Positions 1 to 8,994 of a stretch of DNA of 34,964 nt are shown in pieces. This DNA is from Planctomycetaceae bacterium. Its GTDB lineage: Bacteria > Planctomycetota > Planctomycetia > Pirellulales > UBA1268. Under the pieces are notes generated by a model. The model saw nothing but the letters and a program-made list of their open reading frames with translations, made no database searches and had not been told where the DNA came from. The number at the start of each line of letters is the position of its first letter. The first letter of the stretch is position 1. Where the stretch lies: positions 1 to 34,964 of the forward strand of contig CANHCU010000031.1 in the NCBI GenBank assembly GCA_947459185.1. The letters run 5' to 3'. The translations under genes were made by a program, and so were the position numbers.

Positions 1-76
1 GGCGCGAGCCGGGGGGCGCGTTGGACGTGATCCCGTCGCTGGCGCTCAGGGCTTCTATGGGAGCGTCGCATGGAAG

Positions 77-96
77 CCCCCGGCGCGAGCCGGGGG
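77..96. repeat. REP-like palindrome CCCCCGGC-GCGA-GCCGGGGG; the right half of another copy lies at 2-16
   Basis: Perfect 8-bp stem with GNRA-type tetraloop; near-identical copies at 30369-30388 and 30467-30486. Confidence 0.75.
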
Positions 97-107
97 TCGT
101 GCGTAAC

Positions 108-611
108 TCATTTCCCTTGGCCTGATGCGCGGGGCGGCAGTTCGTCGTCCATCGTGCTGATATAGCTGCGGAGCCGCTCCAATTCGTCGCTGACGTGCCG
201 GAGCTTGAGCATGTTTTCCACGCGCTTCACAAGCTCGACCTTGTTGACCGGCTTCGACAGGAAGTCGTCGGTGCCGGCCTCGACCGCCCGCTCGATGTCG
301 CCGAGTTCGCCGAGCGCGGTGACCATCAGGATCATGATCGGACTGGTGGCAGGGTCCGACTTCAGCCGCTCGCAGACTTCGAACCCCGACAGCTTCGGCA
401 TCATCACGTCGAGCAGGATCACGTGGGGGTGGAAGGAGGCCACCTTGTCGAGCGTGTCGCGGCCATCCACCGCCGCGGTGATCTCGCAGTCGAGTTCGGC
501 GAGATACACCTCGAGCAGTTCGCGGTTGGGCTCGTTGTCATCGGCGATCAGCACGCGGCTGCGCGGCGTCGCGGTGGGCGTTTTCGAAGAATTGGTTTTG
601 GGTGTAGGCAT
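108..611 (-). CDS. Response regulator, single CheY-like receiver domain
   Basis: VLIADDNEPNRELLEVYL...VILLDVMMPKLSGFEVCERLK...MVTALGE...GTDDFLSKPVN: acidic pair, phospho-acceptor Asp, conserved Thr and Lys. Confidence 0.92.
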   Translation of the reverse strand: MPTPKTNSSKTPTATPRSRVLIADDNEPNRELLEVYLAELDCEITAAVDGRDTLDKVASFHPHVILLDVMMPKLSGFEVCERLKSDPATSPIMILMVTALGELGDIERAVEAGTDDFLSKPVNKVELVKRVENMLKLRHVSDELERLRSYISTMDDELPPRASGQGK

Positions 612-657
612 CGGGCAGAGCTTGTGTGGAGGACGTGTGGGAAGGAACGGTGCGACC

Positions 658-1236
658 TCAGGGGAGTTCGAAGAGCGACTGACTCTTCACGATCGCGCGG
701 TCGTCCGGGAAGGTGTGAAACGCCTGCACGGAGAGGCCCGAGGCGCGGGTTTCGATGTTGATCCAGCTGAGGGCGCCCGTGGCCAGCCTCCCAGACGCAC
801 TGAAATGGTGGAGCAGGCCATGCTTGCGGCCCTCGGCAGCGAGTTCTTCCTGGAACGCCCAGAACACCTCCGGCGCGACCCGCTCGAGCTGGAAGCACAT
901 CTGATAGGAGCCGCCGCCGCGGCACTCCATCCGGTCGCTGCGTTCGCCGCTGAGCCGGTGGGAGAGCAGCCGCCGCTTCTGGGGCAGGGGCTGGTTGCTG
1001 CCGGCCGCCACTTCAGTCAGCGTCAGGCCATCCTTTCGCCAGGTCACAAGGTGGCCGGCATTGGTGATCGCCACTGTGGCCGCATACCCGCCGCGGTCGA
1101 TCGTGCGAGAGCACTGAATTTCGAAGAGTTCAGGATGCAGCACCCGCCCGTAGAGCTGGAAGACCAATTCGGCGACCTTGGGACGAGCCGACAGCACGAG
1201 AGGCCACTCCACAAAGACACTGGTCACAGGAGACAC
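658..1236 (-). CDS. DUF2617-like conserved protein
   Basis: ARPKVAELVFQLYGRVLHPELFE... resembles DUF2617 proteins as I remember them; start codon uncertain. Confidence 0.6.
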   Translation of the reverse strand: MSPVTSVFVEWPLVLSARPKVAELVFQLYGRVLHPELFEIQCSRTIDRGGYAATVAITNAGHLVTWRKDGLTLTEVAAGSNQPLPQKRRLLSHRLSGERSDRMECRGGGSYQMCFQLERVAPEVFWAFQEELAAEGRKHGLLHHFSASGRLATGALSWINIETRASGLSVQAFHTFPDDRAIVKSQSLFELP

Positions 1237-1355
1237 TGGTCACAAAAAACTTGAGACACATCAGCCGGCCTCCGAGGCCCGCTGCACCGAAAGGATTATA
1301 GATCGTGGCCGCATCTGACACCAAGGCAGATGCCAGTATCGTTTTCGCCGCCGAT

Positions 1356-2306
1356 CTACAGCAACCCGACGAGCAGGTCGTAGAAAAAATGAGTGCCAGC
1401 GGCGATGCCGAAACCGCGTAGCAGGAACAGCACGGCGAAAAAAATTCCCGCCACGGTGCGAAACGTGAAACTATAGAGCGCGAACGAGTCGCCAAGCGGT
1501 CCGATATAGTGCGCGGCGCTGAAGAGCAGGCTCGACAGCAGCAGCGCCCAGAACCCGGCAGACAGCGGCGAGCAGCCTAGTCGCTCCAATGTCCAGACGG
1601 CAATGGGCAGCATGAGCAGCCGAAACAGCACCTCCTCGTAAAGCCCCGCGCCGCAGAAGCCGATGAGTCTGGCCAGAACTGTCTGCCAGCCGAATCCGGC
1701 GTCGGCCTGCCACTGGAGGAGTTGCCCGTGCACGAGTTCCCATTGCAAGAGCTGTTCGCGGAACGGCCAGAGGCTCTGCTGCAGTCGTCCGACGCCGACG
1801 AGCACCACCGCCCAGAGCAGGCATTCGGCCGTCATGCCGGGGAGTGCGGCCAGGCTCACCCGCCAGCGGTCGTGGGCCAGAAATTGCCACACCAAAAGCC
1901 CCGCCACGGTGAGCAGTGGCAGGAGAAAATACTGGCCGAATCCCAGGGAATCGAGCAGGTGTCGGAGCCAGACGTCGGCGCCGTTGCGGGGTGAACCGTG
2001 GCCCAACAGCAGCACGCCGCCCTCGTAGGCCAACACCAGGGGGAGCGTAAATACCAGACTCGTCAGCGGCGTGCGCGAGAGTTGCCAATACGAATCACTC
2101 GATGCGGAATCATGTTCCGTCGAGCGTGTCGCCGGCTCGGCATCCGCGGCGTCGTCGGAGAGCAGATCAGGGAGCGGATCTCCGAGAGGCAATCCATCAG
2201 GGACTAGGGCGGCAGGGAGCGGGTCGTCAAGCCCCCGTCGTGAATCGCGGGCGAACCGTCTGTTGGTGCTCGAGTCGCCGTTGTCGCGGGAAGAAGAGTG
2301 GTGCAT
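1356..2306 (-). CDS. CPBP family intramembrane (CAAX-type) metalloprotease
   Basis: GLYEEVLFRLLMLP (EExxxR motif), multiple hydrophobic segments; start placed at MHHSSSRDNG rather than the upstream ORF start. Confidence 0.82.
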   Translation of the reverse strand: MHHSSSRDNGDSSTNRRFARDSRRGLDDPLPAALVPDGLPLGDPLPDLLSDDAADAEPATRSTEHDSASSDSYWQLSRTPLTSLVFTLPLVLAYEGGVLLLGHGSPRNGADVWLRHLLDSLGFGQYFLLPLLTVAGLLVWQFLAHDRWRVSLAALPGMTAECLLWAVVLVGVGRLQQSLWPFREQLLQWELVHGQLLQWQADAGFGWQTVLARLIGFCGAGLYEEVLFRLLMLPIAVWTLERLGCSPLSAGFWALLLSSLLFSAAHYIGPLGDSFALYSFTFRTVAGIFFAVLFLLRGFGIAAGTHFFYDLLVGLL

Positions 2307-2869
2307 GAGGCGATTCTTCAGACGTGGTGAAATGCCGTTATGACCGGGATTGTGAAGGATCTGGTCACGGCAGCACAGTATCTCGAATCGGTTTCGACAA
2401 TGCTTGCACTGCTGGCAAAAAATTTTTTTGGAGGAAACGCGATTTCTCTCCGGCAGTTTTGGGCATGTGAGTTCGTGCGCGCGGCGTGCGCGATGAGCCG
2501 TCCTTGACATCGGCGACCTGCTCCACAGAATGAGCCCTCATCAGGTGATCGTGAGACGCAGACATGGAGTCCATGTGGAAGCGGCCCTGAGAAGCGTTGA
2601 TAAACGCCTAGCAAACATTCGCCTGGCAAAAAATCGTTTCGAATTTCGGGGGCGACGACTGGAGGGAGCGACAGTCGGCGACTTTGGTCGTGGCCTGGAT
2701 GTCCCCCCGGTTTCGAGCGATGGTTGGGTGGCGGGTCGGGCTGTATTTACAGCGTTTTGTGGTCAGCGTGGGTGACGGTGTTTTTCCGGGAGGGCGGCCG
2801 GCGGTTAGAATCGGGGGTGCGTCGCGTCTTGTTTTACAGCTTGGCCGAAGCCTCTTGGTGTGAAACGCT

Positions 2870-3985
2870 ATGGCACGATGCCTTGTCGGATGCGGATCCA
2901 ATCTCGGGAAACGGCGTGAGTATCTCGACCGCGCGATGGAATTGCTGCGGTTCATGCCTGGCGTCACGCTCACGAGCGTGAGCCGCTACCGCGACACGCG
3001 GCCGATCGGCGGCCCGCCCGGGCAAGGGCTGTTTCTCAACGGCGCCTGTCTGTTTGAGACCGATCTGGCACCGCACGACGTGCTCGGCATGCTCGCGGCG
3101 GTGGAAAACACACTCGATCGTGAACGTGGCGAGCGATGGGGACCTCGAACGGTGGACCTCGATCTGCTGCTCTATGACGACGTTGTCCTCGACACCGAAT
3201 CGCTGACGTTGCCGCACCCACGGATGGTCACGCGCCGGTTCGTGCTCGAACCCTGCGTGGAGATCGCCCCGGATCTCGTGCACCCGTTGGCCGCCTGCAC
3301 GCTCGAGGATCTGCTCGAGAGCATCTCGTCGCCGCATCCCCATGTCGCGGTGGTCGGCGTGCCTGGATCGGGCGCGGCGGAGGTGGCGGCGGCGATTGCC
3401 CATGCGACGCTCGCGCGGCTGGTGTCGGCACCGCCGGAGTATGCCTTGGTCGGCGGCACGGCGCCGCGGCTGGATGCGGCCCCCGGTGACCTCGACTGGC
3501 GGCACGCGGTCGAGGCCTGCGCGAAACCGCTGCTGGCAAAGCGGTGGTCACAGGACCCACACGGCACCGTGGTTGATTATTGGCTGGGCACCGTACGGCT
3601 GGCGGCGTCCGAATCGTTGGCGGCTGAGCCGCGCGATCGCTTCGAGTCGTTCTTCGCGGACATGAAGGCGGACACTGTGCCGCCGCATGTCGCGATCCTG
3701 CTGCTGGCTTCGCCCGACGTGCTCGAGGAGAAGATCGCCCTCCGCGATCGGCAGTCTGCTGATCGCGGTGCCATCGGCGCCGGCTCGCATGCGGGTATGG
3801 CGGCGTGCGCGACGATGGACGAGGCGGTGGCCAGGCTCCTGCGATTGCAGGACCGGATCGTCGCCGAGCTCCGCTCGCCTGAGGCCAGCGGCGGTGGTGG
3901 GCCTCGTGCCGTTGTGACGATCGCTGCAGGCGATTTCGATAAGACGGTGCAGGAAGCGGTGGCCGTCGTCGAGGCGATGGTGTGA
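2870..3985 (+). CDS. folK: FolK (HPPK) fused to a C-terminal deoxynucleoside-kinase-like domain
   Basis: N-terminus CLVGCGSNLGKRREYLDRAM...RDTRPIGGPPGQGLFLNGAC...ERGERWGPRTVDLDLLLYDD...LPHPRM is typical HPPK; the C-terminal half resembles a deoxynucleoside kinase (LLLASPDVLEEKIALR). Confidence 0.9.
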   Translation: MARCLVGCGSNLGKRREYLDRAMELLRFMPGVTLTSVSRYRDTRPIGGPPGQGLFLNGACLFETDLAPHDVLGMLAAVENTLDRERGERWGPRTVDLDLLLYDDVVLDTESLTLPHPRMVTRRFVLEPCVEIAPDLVHPLAACTLEDLLESISSPHPHVAVVGVPGSGAAEVAAAIAHATLARLVSAPPEYALVGGTAPRLDAAPGDLDWRHAVEACAKPLLAKRWSQDPHGTVVDYWLGTVRLAASESLAAEPRDRFESFFADMKADTVPPHVAILLLASPDVLEEKIALRDRQSADRGAIGAGSHAGMAACATMDEAVARLLRLQDRIVAELRSPEASGGGGPRAVVTIAAGDFDKTVQEAVAVVEAMV

Positions 3986-4893
3986 TGCCAGAGATCGTGC
4001 ACGATCCCGATCGCATGCGGGCGCTGGTCGTCGAGGCTCGGGCTGCCGGCCGACGGGTTGGATTCGTGCCCACGATGGGAGCGCTCCATGCCGGTCATGC
4101 AAGCCTCGTGGCCCGCGCGGCGGCCTGCTGCGACGACGTCGCCGTCTCGATCTTCGTGAACCCGACACAGTTTGGACCGCACGAGGATTTCGCGCGGTAT
4201 CCGCGAACGCTGTCCGCCGACGCCGCGGTGCTCAAGCCGCACGGAGTGAGGTGGATCTATGCGCCGGAAGTGGCGGCCGTCTATCCGCCGGGAGATGCCA
4301 CGCGGATCGTCGTGGGCGGTCCGGCGGTGCCGCTGGAGGGAGAGCGACGGCCCGGCCATTTCGATGGTGTGGCGACGGTGGTCTGCAAGCTCTTCCTGAC
4401 AGTGCCGGCCGACGCCGCCTATTTTGGCGCCAAAGACTGGCAGCAGACGCTCGTCGTCAAGAGGATGGTCCGCGATCTGGGACTGCCGATCGAGATCGTC
4501 GTCTGCCCCACCGTGCGCGAGGCGGATGGTCTCGCCATGAGTTCGCGGAATGCCTATCTCTCCGCCGCCGACCGCCTCCGTGCCGTCGCGCTTTCGGAGA
4601 GCCTCAGGCAGGCGGAGCAGCTTTGGATTGCCGGGGCCGCTCCCACGGCGATCGAGCGAACGATGAGGGAGACGATGGAGAGGCATGGCATCGTGGTCGA
4701 GTATGCGGTGCTCGCCGACCCAGAGTCGCTCGACCCGCTCACCGACCATGCCATGCAGGCGGTGGCGCTGGTGGCTGGCCGTCTGGGATCGACGCGGCTC
4801 ATCGACAACCGTGAGCTGTGCGGACGCGGCACATCCGCGGCCGAAAACACACCCGAGCAAGGCCCTACACCCGAGCAAGGCCAGGCCCGCTGA
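3982..4893 (+). CDS. panC: Pantoate--beta-alanine ligase
   Basis: VGFVPTMGALHAGHASLV...VSIFVNPTQFGPHEDF...AYFGAKDWQQTLVVKRMV...SSRNAYL; 4-nt overlap with folK. Confidence 0.96.
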   Translation: MMPEIVHDPDRMRALVVEARAAGRRVGFVPTMGALHAGHASLVARAAACCDDVAVSIFVNPTQFGPHEDFARYPRTLSADAAVLKPHGVRWIYAPEVAAVYPPGDATRIVVGGPAVPLEGERRPGHFDGVATVVCKLFLTVPADAAYFGAKDWQQTLVVKRMVRDLGLPIEIVVCPTVREADGLAMSSRNAYLSAADRLRAVALSESLRQAEQLWIAGAAPTAIERTMRETMERHGIVVEYAVLADPESLDPLTDHAMQAVALVAGRLGSTRLIDNRELCGRGTSAAENTPEQGPTPEQGQAR

Positions 4894-6260
4894 TGCTTTC
4901 GACGCTCTTTCACATCCCGACGCGGATCATCGTGGGCGGAACATCGCTGCCGCTGATTGGCTGTGGACTCCTGTTGGCCGTGTGGGGGATCGTGGCGGCT
5001 GTGATGCTGGCGCGAACCGCCGCTGGTCAGGGCTGGAGAGTGGCGTTGGAAACATTGGGAGTGCCGCTGGCGATCATGGCGGCGACGATCCTCTGGCTGC
5101 TGCCGGCGCTCGACGACGGCCAGGGCGTGCCGGTGCGAGGCTATGGAGCGATGCTGCTGCTGGCAGCCACCGCCGGCACCTGGCTGTCGATCGTGCGGGG
5201 CCGCAGCATGGGCTTCGATGCCGATACGATCCTGGCGCTGGGCATGGAGGTTTTTCTCTGGGGAATCGTCGGCGCCAGGCTCTTCTATGTGCTTGAGTAC
5301 CACGAGCAGTTTTTTGCCGCCGGACGGAGCTGGTCGGAGTCGCTGATGGCCGTGCTCAATGTCGCGGCCGGGGGACTGGTTGTGTTTGGATCGCTGCCGA
5401 CCGCGGCGCTCGCTGCCTGGCGATTTGCCAGTCGCCGCGGACTGTCGCTGCCGCGGCTGGCCGACTGCATCGCCCCGGGGCTGCTCGTCGGGCTGGCCAT
5501 CGGCCGGATTGGCTGCTTCCTCAACGGCTGCTGTTACGGCGGGCCCTGCGATCTGCCCTGGGCGGTCCGGTTTCCGCCGGAGAGTCCCCCGTGGCTCGAC
5601 CAGGCGGCGCGGGGGCTGTTGCCGGCAGCGGCGGCCAATGGCGGCCTCCCCTGGAGCCTGCCAGTGCATCCGGCCCAGCTCTACGCCGCGATCGATGCCG
5701 CGATTCTGGCGGTGCTGGCCTGCTTAGCCACTCCGCTGACCCGGCGGGACGGACAGGTGTTTGCCCTGGTGCTTACCCTCCACCCGATTTCCAGGCTCCT
5801 GCTGGAGGCCATCCGCGTTGACGAGCCGCCCGCCCTGGGCACGTCGCTGTCGATCTCGCAGCTGGTGTCGCTCGTGCTGCTGGCTCTTGCTGCGGCGGTC
5901 TGGTGGTGGACGTGCCGCCAGCCGCCTCAGCGGCCGCCACGTCAGTCTGCCCGACCTGAGGCCCCTCCCGATCGGCAGGGCCTGGGCGGCGGGGCGGGGC
6001 CGCGTGCCCTGCCGCCCGACAGTCTGACGATCCGCTGCCGCGAGAATGGCCCGCTCGTGGTCGAAATGCCCACGGCAGAGCGGTTTGCGGGCCTCTTCCT
6101 CCGCATCACGGACCATCAGGGGCAGGAGTTCACGCTGCCAACAGGGAAGCGGGCCGTAGCCCTCTGCCGGTGCGGCCACACGCGGAACAGGCCGTTCTGC
6201 GACGGCAGCCACAAAACCATCGGTTTCGAGGCGTCTGATCCGGCGACTACCCCCGGGTGA
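4893..6260 (+). CDS. lgt: Prolipoprotein diacylglyceryl transferase-like protein with C-terminal CDGSH iron-sulfur domain
   Basis: GRIGCFLNGCCYGGPCDLPWAVRFP and HPAQLYAAI (Lgt); C-terminal CRCGHTRNRPFCDGSHKTIGF (CDGSH). Start ATG 4893 overlaps the panC stop (TGATG). Confidence 0.9.
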   Translation: MLSTLFHIPTRIIVGGTSLPLIGCGLLLAVWGIVAAVMLARTAAGQGWRVALETLGVPLAIMAATILWLLPALDDGQGVPVRGYGAMLLLAATAGTWLSIVRGRSMGFDADTILALGMEVFLWGIVGARLFYVLEYHEQFFAAGRSWSESLMAVLNVAAGGLVVFGSLPTAALAAWRFASRRGLSLPRLADCIAPGLLVGLAIGRIGCFLNGCCYGGPCDLPWAVRFPPESPPWLDQAARGLLPAAAANGGLPWSLPVHPAQLYAAIDAAILAVLACLATPLTRRDGQVFALVLTLHPISRLLLEAIRVDEPPALGTSLSISQLVSLVLLALAAAVWWWTCRQPPQRPPRQSARPEAPPDRQGLGGGAGPRALPPDSLTIRCRENGPLVVEMPTAERFAGLFLRITDHQGQEFTLPTGKRAVALCRCGHTRNRPFCDGSHKTIGFEASDPATTPG

Positions 6261-6304
6261 ATCGTGGCGGTTGTGCGGCCTGGGAAAGGTCTTTTGTAGG
6301 CGGA

Positions 6305-6326
6305 AAGTGTTCTCTGGAAAACACTT
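6305..6326. other. Stem-loop AAGTGTT...AACACTT between lgt and the MMPL gene
   Basis: 7-bp perfect inverted repeat in intergenic DNA, no clear T-tract. Confidence 0.35.
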
Positions 6327-6465
6327 ACGTCATCCAACAGGTGTGGAAAAATGCCCTGGACGCCCGGGAGCGATATGGACTGGGCATGAAAACCCCTGTA
6401 CGGTTGAGATATTCACATATGGAAATCCCGCGCCCGGCACCCCCGGGCGGCCCAGTCTGGACGGC

Positions 6466-8994
6466 ATGATGTCGAAGCCCGGCACAAACTTCTACCAGCG
6501 GAACAGCGTCTGGATCATGGCGATCCTGATCTTCCTGTTGCCCTTGGTGGTCGTGGGCGCGATCAAAGCCAAGGGAAACAATCGCAACGACGTGAAGGGC
6601 TGGCTGCCCCTCGAATACCCCGAAACCCAGACCTACCGCTTTTTCCGGCGGAACTTCCAGGGCGAGGAGTTTGTTCTGATCAGCTGGGATGGCTGCACGA
6701 TGGCCGATCCCCGACTGGAATTGCTCGCCCAGAAGCTGTTGCCCCCTCCCGAAGAAGCCTCCCGAATCGATCGCCCTCTCTATTTCAAGTCGGCCCAGAC
6801 CGGCCCCCGGGCCGTCGAACGGATGACTGACGAGCCGCTGAACCTCGATCGCGAGGAGGCGATTTCCCGGCTCACGGGGGCGATCATCGGCCCGGCCGCG
6901 GAGGGGATTGCCGCCGGGAGCGACGCCGACAATCTCGACGCTCGCCAGACCTGCCTCGTGCTGACTCTTTCCGATACTGCCCGCGCCAACCTCCATGGGG
7001 CCATCGACCTTATCAAGGACGTGGCCGCCGGGGAGTGCGGGATTCCCGAGCAGACGCTGCACATGGGCGGCCCTCCCGTGGACAACGTGTCGATCGATCG
7101 GGCCGGCCAGACGAGCGTGACGATTCTCTTCGGGCTGTCGCTCGTGGTGGGCTTCATCGTCAGTTGGTGGAGCCTCAAGAGCAAGACACTGGTGGCCATG
7201 GTGCTCGCCTCCGGCGTCTACAGCATGTTCGCCAGCCTCGCGGTCGTCTGGTACTCGGGCTATCCCGTGGACGCCATCCTGCTGACGATGCCGTCGCTGG
7301 TCTATGTGGCCACGACCAGCGGCGCGATCCATCTTGCCAACTACTACCGCGACCAGCTTGCAGAGACCGGTGTGGTGGAGGGCGCTGCGGGCCGGTCAGT
7401 GCACCACGCGCTGCTGCCGCTCACGTTGGCGACGGGTACGACGGCGATCGGTCTGGCGACCCTCGCTGTGAGCGAGCTGGTGCCGATCAGAATGTTCGGG
7501 ATTTTCTCCGCCATCGGCGTCGTGTGCAGCTTCCTGATCCTTGTCACGTTCATGCCGGCGGCGCTCGAGCTGTTTCCGCCGAAGCTCAAGCTCGGCAAGC
7601 TGGCCGAGGACGAAGGCAGCGATGCCTGGAAGCCGGTCGAGTCGAGCCCGTGGTGGCGTGTGGGGCGGTGGATCACCGAGCACAACGGCTTCGTCACGGC
7701 GACCTGCCTGCTCGTGATGGCCGGCGTGGGCTATGGGCTCACGCAGGTCGAGAGCAGCGTGCAACTCATGCGGCTGTTCTCCTCCAAGGCCCGCATCCGT
7801 CAGGACTACCACTGGCTGGAGAAACACCTCGGCCCGCTCGTGCCGATGGAGATCCTCGTGCGGATCGACCAGCAAAACTGTCCGCTCACGTTTTTGGAAC
7901 GGATGGAGCTGGTCGGCGACATCCAGAAGAAAATCGGCGACCTCGACGAGGTGGGCAGTTCGCTCTCGACCGTCACCTTCGGCCGCAGCCTCGACGTCGG
8001 AAGCGACGGCGATAGCATCGGCGGTGCTGCGGCTCGGGCCATCGGCTTCGGCTCACGGACCAAGCGAAGCGTGCTCAATCGCAGACTGACCGCCCACCGT
8101 GCCGATTTTCTCGCCGGCGATTATCTCCGGGAGGCAGAACTGCCCGATGGCACGCAGCAAGAACTCTGGCGGATCAGCGCCCGCGTCAGTGCGACCAAGG
8201 AGGTGGACTACGCCCTGTTTAAGCGAGACCTGCAGTCGAAGATCGACCCGATCCTCGCCGACCTCGAAGCCGAGGGTGTGAAGGGTGTGTCAGTCGATTA
8301 CACAGGCCTCGTGCCGCTGGTATACAAGGCCCAGCACTCGCTCCTGGACGGCCTGATGATCGGCTTCATTTACGATTTTGCGATTATCGTCGTCGTGATG
8401 ATCGTGCTTTGCCGGGCTGCCTCCGCCGGCGTGTTGCTCCTGTTGCCGGCCGCGTTTCCGGCCCTGATGGTGTTTGGTGGTGTGGGCTGGACCCACGCGA
8501 TGCTCAAGTCTTTCGACGCCGGTTCGCTCCTCATCGACATCGGCACCGTGATGGCGCCGAGCGTGGCGCTCGGCGTGACGGTGGACGACGTCGTCCACTT
8601 CATGCTCTGGTTCCGCAAGGGCATCGCCGACGGGCTCGACCGCAAGCAGGCGACCATGCTCGCCTACAAGGGCTGTGCCCGTGCGATGTATCAGAGCTGG
8701 GGGGTGATTGGCATCGGCCTCTCGGTCTTCTCGCTCTCACCGTTTGGGCCGACCCAGCGATTCGGCCACATGATGCTGGCGATGCTCACCATCGCGCTGG
8801 TCGGCAACCTGGTCTTCATGCCGGCGCTGTTGTCGGGTCCGCTGGGCGCCGTATTCAGTTGGAGCGTGCTCAGAATCGAACGGAAGAAGGCCCTCCGCGA
8901 GGGTCGGCGAAAGGTGACGACCGATCCGGGCAGCGATGCCCTGCCGAAGCCCCACGTGGTGCCGGGCCCGGCCAAGCAGGTCGTTCATGCCTGA
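6466..8994 (+). CDS. MMPL/RND family transporter
   Basis: Two sets of TM segments with large intervening periplasmic-type loops; GTVMAPSVALGVTVDDVVHFMLWFRKG typical of the RND/MMPL family; start at MMSKPGTNFYQ. Confidence 0.88.
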   Translation: MMSKPGTNFYQRNSVWIMAILIFLLPLVVVGAIKAKGNNRNDVKGWLPLEYPETQTYRFFRRNFQGEEFVLISWDGCTMADPRLELLAQKLLPPPEEASRIDRPLYFKSAQTGPRAVERMTDEPLNLDREEAISRLTGAIIGPAAEGIAAGSDADNLDARQTCLVLTLSDTARANLHGAIDLIKDVAAGECGIPEQTLHMGGPPVDNVSIDRAGQTSVTILFGLSLVVGFIVSWWSLKSKTLVAMVLASGVYSMFASLAVVWYSGYPVDAILLTMPSLVYVATTSGAIHLANYYRDQLAETGVVEGAAGRSVHHALLPLTLATGTTAIGLATLAVSELVPIRMFGIFSAIGVVCSFLILVTFMPAALELFPPKLKLGKLAEDEGSDAWKPVESSPWWRVGRWITEHNGFVTATCLLVMAGVGYGLTQVESSVQLMRLFSSKARIRQDYHWLEKHLGPLVPMEILVRIDQQNCPLTFLERMELVGDIQKKIGDLDEVGSSLSTVTFGRSLDVGSDGDSIGGAAARAIGFGSRTKRSVLNRRLTAHRADFLAGDYLREAELPDGTQQELWRISARVSATKEVDYALFKRDLQSKIDPILADLEAEGVKGVSVDYTGLVPLVYKAQHSLLDGLMIGFIYDFAIIVVVMIVLCRAASAGVLLLLPAAFPALMVFGGVGWTHAMLKSFDAGSLLIDIGTVMAPSVALGVTVDDVVHFMLWFRKGIADGLDRKQATMLAYKGCARAMYQSWGVIGIGLSVFSLSPFGPTQRFGHMMLAMLTIALVGNLVFMPALLSGPLGAVFSWSVLRIERKKALREGRRKVTTDPGSDALPKPHVVPGPAKQVVHA

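Noticed and set aside
1215-1244. Direct repeat AGACACTGGTCACA x2
   Set aside because: Only two 14-bp copies at the uncertain start of the DUF2617-like gene; mainly affects start-codon choice.
3577-4878. 433-aa minus-strand ORF
   Set aside because: Antisense to folK/panC; Arg/His/Asp-rich shadow translation typical of high-GC DNA.
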